64,000 nt of DNA. Origin: Gautieria morchelliformis (lineage: Eukaryota; Basidiomycota; Agaricomycetes; Gomphales; Gomphaceae). A program made the translations under genes and the position numbers. Where the stretch lies: NCBI GenBank assembly GCA_015179125.1, contig WHVA01000034.1:339844-403843 (forward strand), written 5' to 3'. The notes under the pieces were generated by a model. That model did no database searches. It saw only the letters and a program-made list of their open reading frames with translations, and was not told the origin of the DNA. Shown in pieces: positions 1 to 8,616 of this stretch. The stretch's first letter is position 1, and each line of letters opens with the position of its first letter.

Positions 1-1707
1 CACCGACCAATATATAGAGCTGCGAACAGCGGTGACGAGACGGTCTAAACACCTCGTGGAGAAGACAGAGGTGAGGATAATGGAATCCACCGCATTAAAC
101 GAGGGCTCACAAAAGCCCACAAGCGTCGCCGCATCACGTGATGATGACGACGATGATGTCAGAGTCATCGCCGCAGGTAATGACGGTGCGCCCCTGTGCC
201 AGATTGTTGAACAAGGTGTAGACCTGTCCAAGGTCTTACGAGATGTGTTCCATAGGGACGCCATGTTCTCAAAGATCATGGAGCACCCGGATGCGCACCC
301 GAGATTCGTAATCTGGGACGGGCTGATCTGGACAAAGAACCAGCTCAAGAGAGACGTCATCGCTGTCCCCCATTCTGTTCTTCAGGGGGGAAGGAGGCTG
401 ATCGAAATCATCATCGATCAAGCACACCAGATAGTCGGTCACTACAGCCATCTGAAGACTTCAAACTACGTTCGAAGGTCATATTGGTGGCTGGGCATGA
501 GCCCGGACATAGAGTCATTCTGCACATCATGCGCAAAGTGCCAGATGACGAAAACTGGGCCATGACGGCCCAAAGGGCTACTACACAGCCTACCCATTCC
601 GTATAGGCCATGGCAGTCGATTAGCATCAACTTCATGGGGCCCCTGACCAAATCCAACGACTGTGACTACCTGATGGTAGTCATCGACCAACTAACGTCG
701 CTCGTACACCTCGTACCAACCAAGACGAGCATGTCAGCCAAGGGAGTAGCCTGGCTGTTTCTGAAGGAGGTTGTTCGACTCCACAGAGTTCCCGACTCCA
801 TCGTCTCGGATAGAGACTCAAAGTTCATGTCGATCTTTTGGCGTGAACTACAGTGACTCATGGGGACTAAGCTCCTCATGTCAACTGCCTTCCATCCCCA
901 AATGGATGGAGCGACCGAGCGGGCAAACCGCTCGATAGGACAGATATTGCGCGCGGTCGTCAGAGACGATCAGAAGGATTGGGCATTGAAATGCCCGATG
1001 GTTGAGGTCGCCCTCAACAGCAACGTCAGCGCGACCACAGGGTTCGCACCCTTCGAGCTGAACCACAGCTATATGCCGCAGATAGATCTCCCCATAGCCG
1101 TGGACACCCCATTCAAGGGGGTAGCCCGGTTCGCACATCAGGCAAGATGGAACCTGATGGCGGCACACGATGCAATCATTGAGCATCGAGTGACGCAAAC
1201 GTTTCATGCAAACAAGAAACGTATGGCAAGCGACAGGTATGCGGCCAACGACCGCATCTCCCTCTCGACCCAACACCTAATTCTCTCGAAAGGAAGAGCC
1301 AGAAACTAGTTCCACGGTACATCGGACCATACCGCGTAGTCGAGGCGCATAACGATGCCTCGACAGTGACCATTGAGCTTCCCGACAAGCTGAAAAGCCG
1401 TCGCATATCACCGGTCTTTCATTCAAGCCTTGTACGACGATACGAGGCTAACAACGACGAATTATTCCCTCATCATGAGGCCAAGTCATTTTATGACTTT
1501 GGAGCGAATGACGACGAGGGGTGGCTCGTTGATGAGATTATCGCACACCAATGGATAAACTTGACGGACCTGGAGTTCCAGGTCCGCTGGACCCTAGGCG
1601 ACGTGACATGGGAACCCATATTATCATGCAAGGATCTTGAAGCCTTAGATGGATATCTAGAGCTCCGGGGGGTGAGCAGACCATGCGACCTCCCCAGACG
1701 CTGTTAG
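1..1707 (+). pseudogene. Ty3/gypsy pol 3' part: integrase plus chromodomain, decayed
   Basis: This is the end of a chromovirus polyprotein whose 5' part lies outside the window. The integrase zinc finger (HxxxH then CxxC, ending CAKCQ) is encoded by about 410-565. The catalytic core follows at 600-1050, with SDRDSKF around the second Asp and HPQMDGATER around the Glu. A chromodomain-like segment (GWLVDEII... FQVRWTLGDVTWEP) is at 1510-1640. Four lesions are visible. In-frame TGA codons lie at 563-565 and 854-856. A frameshift near 1303 fits loss of one base. The first catalytic Asp of the core reads as Asn (INFMGPL where the family has IDFMGPL). The copy therefore cannot encode active integrase. 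Family assignment is secure from motifs; the specific lineage is not resolved. Confidence 0.9.
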
Positions 1708-1828
1708 ACGCATCTGTCACATGCATACCACATGACGTGCCGGCCACGGCGCAGTTAAATTTTCACCTCGGGTCTTTCCAAGGGCGCATCGCTTCTTGGA
1801 AGTAAACCACCATCATCTACCCACGAAG

Positions 1829-2184
1829 ATGATGCCCCCCAAGGAGGGGATGGACGTTGATCTGTCAATGTCCACGACGCCTGCAACAGCCCCGAGACAG
1901 GGGGCCACAGACATCCTACGGGCTCCAGTCGACCAAGAACACTGGATGATCGTAGGATGGGCAGACGCCTTGGCAATCATTCACCCAGACGATTGCGCCA
2001 TGTGCGCGGACTACGCCGCACACCTATGGGCCACAACAGGCACCCACAAGGTCAAACTGGGGGATGAAGACATCGGCAACGCCATCAACGCGGCCTGGGG
2101 ATGGCTCCCGAGGGGCATCGCGCGTGGCACGCCGGAGGAGCCCCTCTGGGACATCCATGACCTCAAGAAGGAGGTCAAGGACTG
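1829..2184 (+). pseudogene. Unknown ORF, N-terminal half, split by an LTR element
   Basis: I do not recognise this protein. It begins about 120 bp after the chromodomain stop. The first ATG of the frame is at 1829; the frame is open from about 1796. It encodes an acidic, Thr/Pro/Ala-rich start and then a globular-looking stretch with HPDDCAMC and WGWLPRG. It is cut at 2184 by the 5' LTR of the gag-protease element. The 5 bases gactg at the break recur after the 3' LTR, so the reading unit resumes at 5312. The position directly downstream of pol suggests a third ORF of the gypsy element, but an unrelated gene cannot be excluded. Joining the halves leaves a frame mismatch, so it was either already broken or has drifted since. 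Confidence 0.5.
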
Positions 2185-2666
2185 TGTCAGGGGAACACCA
2201 ATCGCACTGTGCATGATCACACTGTGTATGATCGCACTGTGCATGATCGCACTGTGTACGATCGCACTGTGTACGATCACACTGTGCGTTATCACACACT
2301 GCATCATCGCAGTGTGTTGTTGATGGCCCCTGAGCTTCTCCTAGCCTTTAGCATCCTTCTGTCTTGTGTTCCATTTATTTCCCTTTCTGTTCCGGCCCCT
2401 TCCGATATCATTCCTTCCTTATCTGTCCAGCCCTGTTATCGCTGGCATGATTGCTTATGTAACTCGGGCATTCGGTGATCGGGCTAGCATGCCCACATTT
2501 GCTTATAGTTGTAGTTAGGTGGCGAAGGGGTTCCTTAGAGTTTTCTCTTTGGATCCCCCTTCGCCAGGTATGTCTATGTCCTGTATATAGTTCTCTATCT
2601 CACTTTGGATCCCCCTTCGCCAGTTCGCAGCTTGAGTGTAGAGCGTCTGCCTAGGTTGCCCTTATA
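2185..2666 (+). repeat. 5' LTR of the gag-protease element
   Basis: 482 bp. It contains a 15-bp minisatellite at its start and a TATA-like TTATAG near 2503. The block AGAGTTTTCT (2537-2546) follows about 32 bp later, so transcription may begin there. A stem GGCGAAGGGG / CCCCCTTCGCC (2521-2565) surrounds this block. TATATAG near 2585 is a second TATA-like site. The LTR end is fixed by comparison with the 3' copy and by the target duplication. Confidence 0.85.
2200..2325 (+). repeat. 15-bp minisatellite in the 5' LTR
   Basis: About eight imperfect copies of a 15-bp unit of the type ACTGTGYATGATCGC, each containing a GATC core. The 3' LTR copy (about 4866-4955) has fewer units, which accounts for most of the LTR length difference. 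The period is a multiple of 3, so one frame reads a repeating ALCMI-type pentapeptide; that is a by-product and not a protein feature. Confidence 0.85.
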
Positions 2667-2668
2667 GT

Positions 2669-2678
2669 AGAAAACTCT
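2669..2678 (+). promoter_or_regulatory. Putative self-priming primer-binding site
   Basis: AGAAAACTCT lies 2 nt after the 5' LTR and is the exact reverse complement of AGAGTTTTCT inside the LTR (2537-2546). In the Tf1/sushi group of fungal gypsy elements the 5' end of the mRNA folds back to prime reverse transcription; this geometry matches. The related element at 22223-28424 has the same arrangement with a compensating base change. Confidence 0.7.
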
Positions 2679-2784
2679 CTCTAGAGCACCGGTTGCAAAA
2701 TCGCCCGACTTCGAATCGACCACCCTTCGAAAGCAGCGATTTTAGCAATCCTTTCTCATACCCTGACACCCTCTAACACTAACC

Positions 2785-3890
2785 ATGGACAACCTGCCAT
2801 CTGCTGCTGAAGTTTTGGACCGCTTGGCGGCGATAGAGCAAGAGTTGATGAGGGAGAGGCAGGAAAAACAAGATCTGGAGATGAGGTTGAATACCCTGCA
2901 GGCTACAACCACTGGGCTGATGGCTGGAGTCACGTTCGCGCCTCCTCAAAACGAACAGCAGAGCCAGCAAAGCCTTCCGAGTACGATGGGGATCGTGCAA
3001 ATGGTCGCAACTTCATCCAGTCGTGCAGCCTCTACCTGGGTGTGTGTGCAAGCGACTTTCCAGACGAGCAGTCGCAGATCCTTTGGGCGATGTCCCTCAT
3101 GAAAACAGGAAGGGCCGCGACTTTCGCCACATGCGCATTCACTCATGAGGCGAAGCATGGGGCGCCGCTCTACCCGACCTGGAAGGATTTCGTTGAGGCT
3201 TTTCGCCAGCAGTTCTACCCCCTACATGAGGCCACCGATGCTATGAATCAACTGGAATCGCGCCAGTACCACCAGGGCAAGCGTTCAGTTGACGAATACA
3301 TCAATGGGTTCGAGGAGCTGGTTGAGAAGGCCGAATACACAGATGGGCGATCGATTGTGATGAAGTTCCGTCGAGGTCTCGAGCCTGCAATCCAGAGTCG
3401 CATTGCATTGATGTTGGATGGCAGGCCAAAGGATGATGACCCTTCTGCATGGTATGGAGCTGCGAGAACAGTCACACTCACGCGTGCAGCCAACGAAGCA
3501 TTCCAGGGGCCTAGGGTGATGAACAGTGGCCCTCCCCCACCGCCAGTTTTTCGCAAGGCAGGTGAATCACACATCAGGTTCACCAGTCACCTCTCTTCGA
3601 GGCCAGCGATAATGTCAGCACCCACTCCCCTTCCAAATGCCTCTGGGCCTGCTCCGATGGACGTGGATGCTGCGAAGAAGCGGTTCCCACAGCCACTCAC
3701 CTGTCGGCGCTGCGGACAGGTCAGACACTTTGTGCGAGAATGCCCGCAGGCCTACGACATCCGCTACATGACAGCTGATGAGCGTGATCAGCTTTTGGAG
3801 CACTGGATGGTCGCTGCGGATGTGCGAGATGTCGCTGAGGAAGAGGTTGAGAAGGATGAGGCGGAGGATTTTGTGTCGCGCAGCGAGTGA
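2785..3890 (+). pseudogene. gag: Gag of the gag-protease element (one frameshift)
   Basis: Capsid-type Gag starting MDNLPSAAEVLDRLAAIEQE, with a short N-terminal coiled coil (to about residue 40). A retrotransposon-gag core follows, with YPTWKDFVEAFRQQFYP, SVDEYINGFEELV and MKFRRGLEPAIQ. A Pro-rich linker leads to a zinc knuckle CRRCGQVRHFVREC (CX2CX4HX4C, about 3700-3745). The frame changes near 2970, consistent with loss of one base in an A-rich stretch; downstream Gag is open to TGA at 3888-3890. The start ATG is the first in the leader, 118 bp after the LTR. The product would package element RNA. It aligns by eye over its length with the Gag at 26611-27786. Confidence 0.85.
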
Positions 3891-4633
3891 GAGATGTGCC
3901 CTCGCTTCCCCTGTCCAATCGCTTTGCTGCTCTGTCAATAGCCCCAGATACTGAAGATACATTCCCTGTGTCAAAAACTGGGTCGCACACAGCAAGCGAT
4001 AAAGACACATCAACCGCCAACATTCCAAAAGGTCCTTCACCACGACTGAAGCGTTGGGAGCGAGCTCTTCCCAAGCACTTTGTGGTTGCATCCATTCCCT
4101 CTCCAAATTCGCTGAACCTCAAGGTAGAGATCCAGACAACAGACACTGCTGAGGTCAAAGGAGTGACTGCACTCCTCGACAGTGGTGCGACCGGGTTGTT
4201 CATCGACAGCGAATTTGTTGCCGCTGAGAAGTTAACCATGCGATCACTCACACGCCCTGCCCCTGTCTACAATGTTGATGGCACTCCCAATGAGGGCGGA
4301 GCGATTCGCAATGTTGTTGATGTCATCCTGCGATTCCGCGACCACTCTGAATGCGCTGTCTTTGCCGTTACGAACCTTGGGAAGCACAAGATGATCCTGG
4401 GCTATCCATGGCTCCGGGGGCACAACCCGGAGGTTAACTGGCGAACGCAGGAGGTGACACTGAATAGATGCCCTGTGCAGTGCCACACCTGCAGAGCAAC
4501 ACTGCGGGAAGAGCGGAGAGAGGAGGCGAGAATACGTGCATGCCGCATGGGCCCCCTGCCTCAGATGGTGGAAGAGGAAGAGGGAGACGCAGAAGGAGAT
4601 GAGGCTGGTGAGGTTGAGCCCCTTCTGGCATAG
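3887..4633 (+). CDS. Aspartic protease ORF, ends before any RT
   Basis: Retropepsin-type protease. The active-site motif is LLDSGATGLFID near 4173-4205, and a second conserved segment is KMILGYPWLRGHNPEVNW near 4386-4440. The frame overlaps the Gag stop as GTGA (3887-3890), the same arrangement as in the large element, so it is probably reached by a -1 shift or by re-initiation. It ends at 4633 after an acidic stretch (EEEEGDAEGDEAGEVEP). The related 992-residue Pol continues into RT at this point, so this ORF lacks everything after the protease. Confidence 0.8.
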   Translation: MRDVPSLPLSNRFAALSIAPDTEDTFPVSKTGSHTASDKDTSTANIPKGPSPRLKRWERALPKHFVVASIPSPNSLNLKVEIQTTDTAEVKGVTALLDSGATGLFIDSEFVAAEKLTMRSLTRPAPVYNVDGTPNEGGAIRNVVDVILRFRDHSECAVFAVTNLGKHKMILGYPWLRGHNPEVNWRTQEVTLNRCPVQCHTCRATLREERREEARIRACRMGPLPQMVEEEEGDAEGDEAGEVEPLLA

Positions 4634-4852
4634 GTATTCACTGGTGAGGTGTTCACCCCCTAGGCTATGTGGCCTCTATTTTTGCATGAGTTCATGCTGC
4701 AAACAGCGTCTTCCTGAGCAATAGTGGGGAGGTATGGTACAAGAGTGGCTTCTGGGACACATTTCTTTGACAGGTCGACTGGCATGGCAGGCAGGAGTGC
4801 ATGTTGCTTAACAGTTGTTGGTCACGTGTTCAGTTTAATTAGCCTGTGAATT
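4634..4852 (+). other. Non-coding spacer replacing RT/RNase H/integrase
   Basis: 219 bp with no ORF between the protease stop and the 3' LTR. A G-rich run (gtggggaggtatgg, about 4723-4736) could be a displaced polypurine tract. I see no residual RT motif, so the deletion removed the enzyme region completely. Confidence 0.55.
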
Positions 4853-5306
4853 TGTCAGGGGAACACCAATCACACACTGTGCATGATCACACTGTGTATG
4901 ATCGCACTGTGCATGATCGCACTGTGCATTATCACACACTGCATCATCACAGCGTGTTGTTGGTGGCCCCTGAGCTTCTCCTAGCGTTTAGCATCCTTCT
5001 GTCTTGTGTTCCATTTATTTCCCTTCCTGTTCCAGCCCCTTCCGACATCATTCCTTCCTTATCTGTCCAGCCCTGTTATCGCTGGCATGATTGCTTATGT
5101 AACTCGGACATTCGGTGATTGGGCTAGCATGCCCACATTTGCTTATAGTCGTAGTTAGGTGGCGAAGGGGTTCCTTAGAGTTTTCTCTTTGGATCCCCCT
5201 TCGCCAGGTATGTCTATGTCCTGTATATAGTTCTCTATCTCACTTTGGATCCCCCTTCGCCAGTTCACCGCTTGAGTGTAGAGCGTCTGCCTAGGTTGCC
5301 CTTATA
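4853..5306 (+). repeat. 3' LTR of the gag-protease element
   Basis: 454 bp, starting TGTCAGGGGAACACC like the 5' copy. It has fewer 15-bp minisatellite units and about a dozen substitutions elsewhere. The AGAGTTTTCT block and the GGCGAAGGGG stem are conserved. The target duplication gactg follows directly at 5307-5311. Confidence 0.85.
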
Positions 5307-5734
5307 GACTGGAACGCGCGGTCGAAGACCGTGACAATGTGCTCGAAGCCGAGCGCGCCAAAATAAAAGAGCTTGAGGAGCAGCTGAGCGCAACCCAGCT
5401 CCAGCTCAAGTTCGCCCACACAGCCTCAAAAAGGCCACGCCATGACCTGGCCACAGACCCAGTGGCCAGGCCCTCATCATCTCGCGTGACAGCACCCTTG
5501 CCAGCGCGTGCAACATCGGGGCTAGCATCCCGATTATCGGCTCCCACCCCGACAACGACAATGACAGAGAGGCGGAGCATGCCATCCGACACAGCATATG
5601 GCATCCCAGAGGGAGGGGAGTCCGACTCCTCCGTCTGGAATACGTATGACCTGGAAAGGGCCCAGCGGCTGGCAAATCAGCCGAAAAAGAAGCGCAAGAA
5701 ATTGCGCGGCACCCCCAACACCCTCATGTCCTGA
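5307..5734 (+). pseudogene. Unknown ORF, C-terminal half (coiled coil and basic tail)
   Basis: Continuation of the ORF cut at 2184. Read from 5309 it gives a heptad-like coiled coil (LERAVEDRDNVLEAERAK then IKELEEQLSATQLQL), a basic patch KRPRHD, a Ser/Thr/Pro-rich linker and a near-terminal KKKRKKLRG, stopping at 5732-5734. The two basic clusters resemble nuclear localisation signals. I do not recognise a family. It has no start codon of its own, so it is not an independent gene. Confidence 0.5.
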
Positions 5735-7062
5735 CGCGTTTATTTCCCATACTCAGATGCCCTGTTCTCCCATTTCTCACACCACCTCCATGTTCGTTCC
5801 GATCGCCCTCGCCGTGTTCAGCAACCGATCTTTGCTGTTCGCGCCATTTACCATAGCCATGCCGTCAAAGCACGATCGACGTCTTTGGACTGACTTGGCA
5901 GTCATCGCTGAGCATATCACCTCCTCTGCTCAACCCTCTCTCGATGATGTTCCTAGGATCGGATTGTCATGACTTGTGTATTTCTTGCACCTTGTTATCT
6001 CCGTTTCCCCTTTTGCCACCCCTCTCCCATGTTCGCTCGGCTTCGCCCTCCACCTCGACCACTCCTCCCTTATGTCATCTCCGTTAGCCCTTCCTCGCAT
6101 TTCACCGAACAGCCACTCACTGCTTGTTAGAATAAATGGATAGCTATATCAAGCATTATTCTAAGGTCTATACAATCATCTAACTGAGCTAACATCTGGG
6201 AGAAATAATCCATGCACCAGTAGCAGTGCCTGCCCTGGAAAGCAGGCACCTGGGCCCTGGTCAGAAGAAATATTGCTATGGGACTAATAGACCCATACAG
6301 GGACATCGGACACGATGGATATTACAGTACACTGTCCTATCTATGGACGTACTGAATAGCTACCTCAGGAGAGAGGTACAGAGATGGCAAATGCCTTGCC
6401 AAGGCTGCTGTAGGCACACAGCACAGGACACACATGATTTCTTTTCTATTCTATTCCCCTGACCAGCTCCACTGATTACGAGCTGTATTACATGTTGAAA
6501 GGGGCTTTGTACATTGCTCCAAGGTCCCAGCTTAGATACTTGTCAGTAGGACAAGTATCCCCATCATTGTTCCTGCTCCACAGCTGTATGCAGCCTGTGG
6601 AGCATTTCCACATTATCCTGACCCATTCTATCACTATCTTGAACACTGGTAGTCACTACTATTTTAGTATAAGTAGCTACCATAAATGTACGAACAAAAC
6701 ATCCAGAATATCATTCAGAAATACCCAGAATTGCTGTTTCACCTCCTGAAGTAACTGTAGACTTGTTTGATAGTTACAGAGCTCATTTCTTGATAGATTT
6801 CTCTAATTCCTTGTTGAGAGTCTACTATAACTTGCTACACTATACTGTTCCAAAAGCGAAAGCTTCGGACCCCTTGTTCCTCTGTTCTCACCTGTTTCTT
6901 CCTCGACTCGGTCACGTGACCTACATCAATCAGTGACGCACTCGCCCCACAGAGCTTAGTCAGCTCACGCATATACCGTGCACAGGGGTGCACGAAGAGT
7001 CCCAACTCCCTGAGTCATCAAATATATCAATTCTGATATATCTGATCTATTTTTCCTAAAAC
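5735..7062. other. Gene-free stretch, possible LTR start at 6125
   Basis: No convincing coding sequence. From 6125 (TGTTAGAATAAATGG) the DNA turns AT-rich and looks like a copia-type LTR or other repeat up to about 6840, but I found no matching end or target duplication. Short ORFs here lack any family motif. Confidence 0.3.
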
Positions 7063-8616
7063 TGCTCGCATCATTCACCAGCAGGCACACCATCAAATCA
7101 CGATCGATATCCCTACCCGGCATGATGGCTTGTCAGTAGCTCCATCAGCTTCTCGGTCCAACCCCCATTTGGTGTTCATATGAGCAGGGTGCGTTCGTGG
7201 GACGTCCTACCCATAGGTCGTGTGGGATCAACCCAGCAGATGAAGATCCCGTGCAGGGCGGTGTATATGCAGGCCCCAAGACATGATTTCATACATAGGT
7301 GCCTTTGCCACCTTTACTCTCCATCATTTCATGTTCGCACTCTTCCCTCACTCTATTGTATGTTTATTCCATCTACTTAGTATCAAGACTGCGCACCCCT
7401 ATCCAACCCTGACTCACGATGGCCTCTTTCCTATTCGCTGATACCTTATGAGCATTCGATATAAGTAGTTTACATTCGCATCTATGGAGGTTGTTCGGAA
7501 ACTATAAGAAGTATCAAACTCTAATATCTCCTTAAGATCATTTAAATACTTGAAATCTATTTTAAACATAATTTAGATTTTAAAACTTTTGGAATTTTTA
7601 AAACTTATTTGTACATTGTGAAACAAAGCATCTTTTAAGAGCTGAATAGATTATGAAACACTGTGGTGAGTTAGAACTTTAAGAATTTTAAAAGGTAGAC
7701 TCCCTTAGATAGTACATTTCATACACGTGTATGCCATTGACACCTTTAAATAAATACGTGTTACCTTGGAATGGGTGAGTTAACTAGAATATATTTCTAT
7801 TTCATCCAACATACTAAGAATACCTGGGCGGGTTTGCTTAATTAGGAAGGTTGTAGCATGAAAATCTCCAATAATATCTTACATATTTTACATGGAAAGA
7901 ACTGCAGTTTAGTTTTTAAAAAATGGAGTACCAACAAAAGTATTAACAGATATCTATAAACAGAAGGAAATCATATACAATGGATCCTATTAAATGACCT
8001 TTAATTGTTTAGCATGTAACATGGAGAACTATTTCCCAGAATTGCTTTTTAATGATGGAATAGTTTCAGGAAAGATATAACTATTTGAAGATGGAGTTTT
8101 ATGGGAATGTCACTTTATTAGTAAATATCTGATATTATAGTAATTCCAAACACCCTCCTATATTCTCCAGTTCAATTATCATACGTCGTCCATCTTGTGC
8201 AAACTTGACTTCGCGGTGATCATCGTCTTGAGCTTCTCCTGGAGATTTCTATCTTCGACCAGAAGAGGACTTAGGCACCACTGGTGAGTTCTCATACTTC
8301 ATCCTCGTTACCTTAGCCTTCAAACTATTTTCTGTGCTGACAGTGAAGGGCTCCGAAGGAGCACCTTCACCGGCGAAAGGATTGTCGCTACTTAGACAAC
8401 CCTTCCGTGACACCTTGCACGTTACATCATCAAGTGCCACGGGCTATTTCGCTATGACTGTAGATAGGGCGAGCTCCGTTTGGGCAAACCCTCTTATCTT
8501 GTGAACATTCGTTGGTTCACCTATTCACCAAACGGCATACTTATTTGCACAAGTTATTCGGGCATTTGCTGTGTTCACTAATACACGATATTAACGCCTA
8601 AAAACCAATCTTGACA
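7063..8616 (-). repeat. LTR-like dispersed repeat, copy 1 (minus orientation)
   Basis: On the minus strand it runs from TGTCAAGATTGG (ending at 8616) to TGCGAGCA (at 7063), the TG...CA form of a solo LTR. The same sequence occurs in plus orientation at 48183-49060 (about 880 bp). The extra length here is a MITE inserted at 7485-8158. No matching 5-bp target duplication is visible at either copy, so the copies are old or their ends are eroded. An ORF resumes immediately to the right at 8617. Confidence 0.7.
7485..8158. mobile_element. MITE with TA target duplication
   Basis: 674 bp, AT-rich and non-coding, flanked by TA (7483-7484 and 8159-8160). The ends form an imperfect inverted repeat: TGGAGGTTGTTCGGAAAC on the left, and on the right the reverse complement of GGAGGGTGTTTGGAAT. 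The second copy of the host repeat (near 48640-48660) has the empty site with one TA, so the insertion boundaries are seen directly. TA duplication suggests mobilisation by a Tc1/mariner-type transposase, though a PIF-like element is possible. Confidence 0.78.

Larger units (their letters stand above)
2185..5306 (+). mobile_element. Complete LTR element carrying only gag and protease
   Basis: Two direct LTRs (2185-2666 and 4853-5306) start with TGTCAGGGGAACACC and end CTTATA. They flank gag and aspartic-protease ORFs and nothing else. A perfect 5-bp duplication, gactg, lies at 2180-2184 and 5307-5311, so this inserted as a unit. About 220 bp of non-coding DNA (4634-4852) stands where reverse transcriptase, RNase H and integrase would be. 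Gag and protease are clearly related to those of the full chromovirus at 22223-28424. The LTRs differ by roughly a dozen substitutions plus minisatellite length, so it is not a fresh insertion. The element is non-autonomous and would need enzymes in trans. Confidence 0.88.

Noticed and set aside
2200-2325. CRISPR-like array (regular 15-bp spacing)
   Set aside because: Units are contiguous without spacers and lie in an LTR of a eukaryotic element; a minisatellite.
5735-7062. Solo copia LTR from 6125 with flanking ctgct
   Set aside because: A similar ctgct occurs at 7061-7066, but that falls on the edge of another repeat, and the inferred LTR end lacks CA; evidence insufficient.
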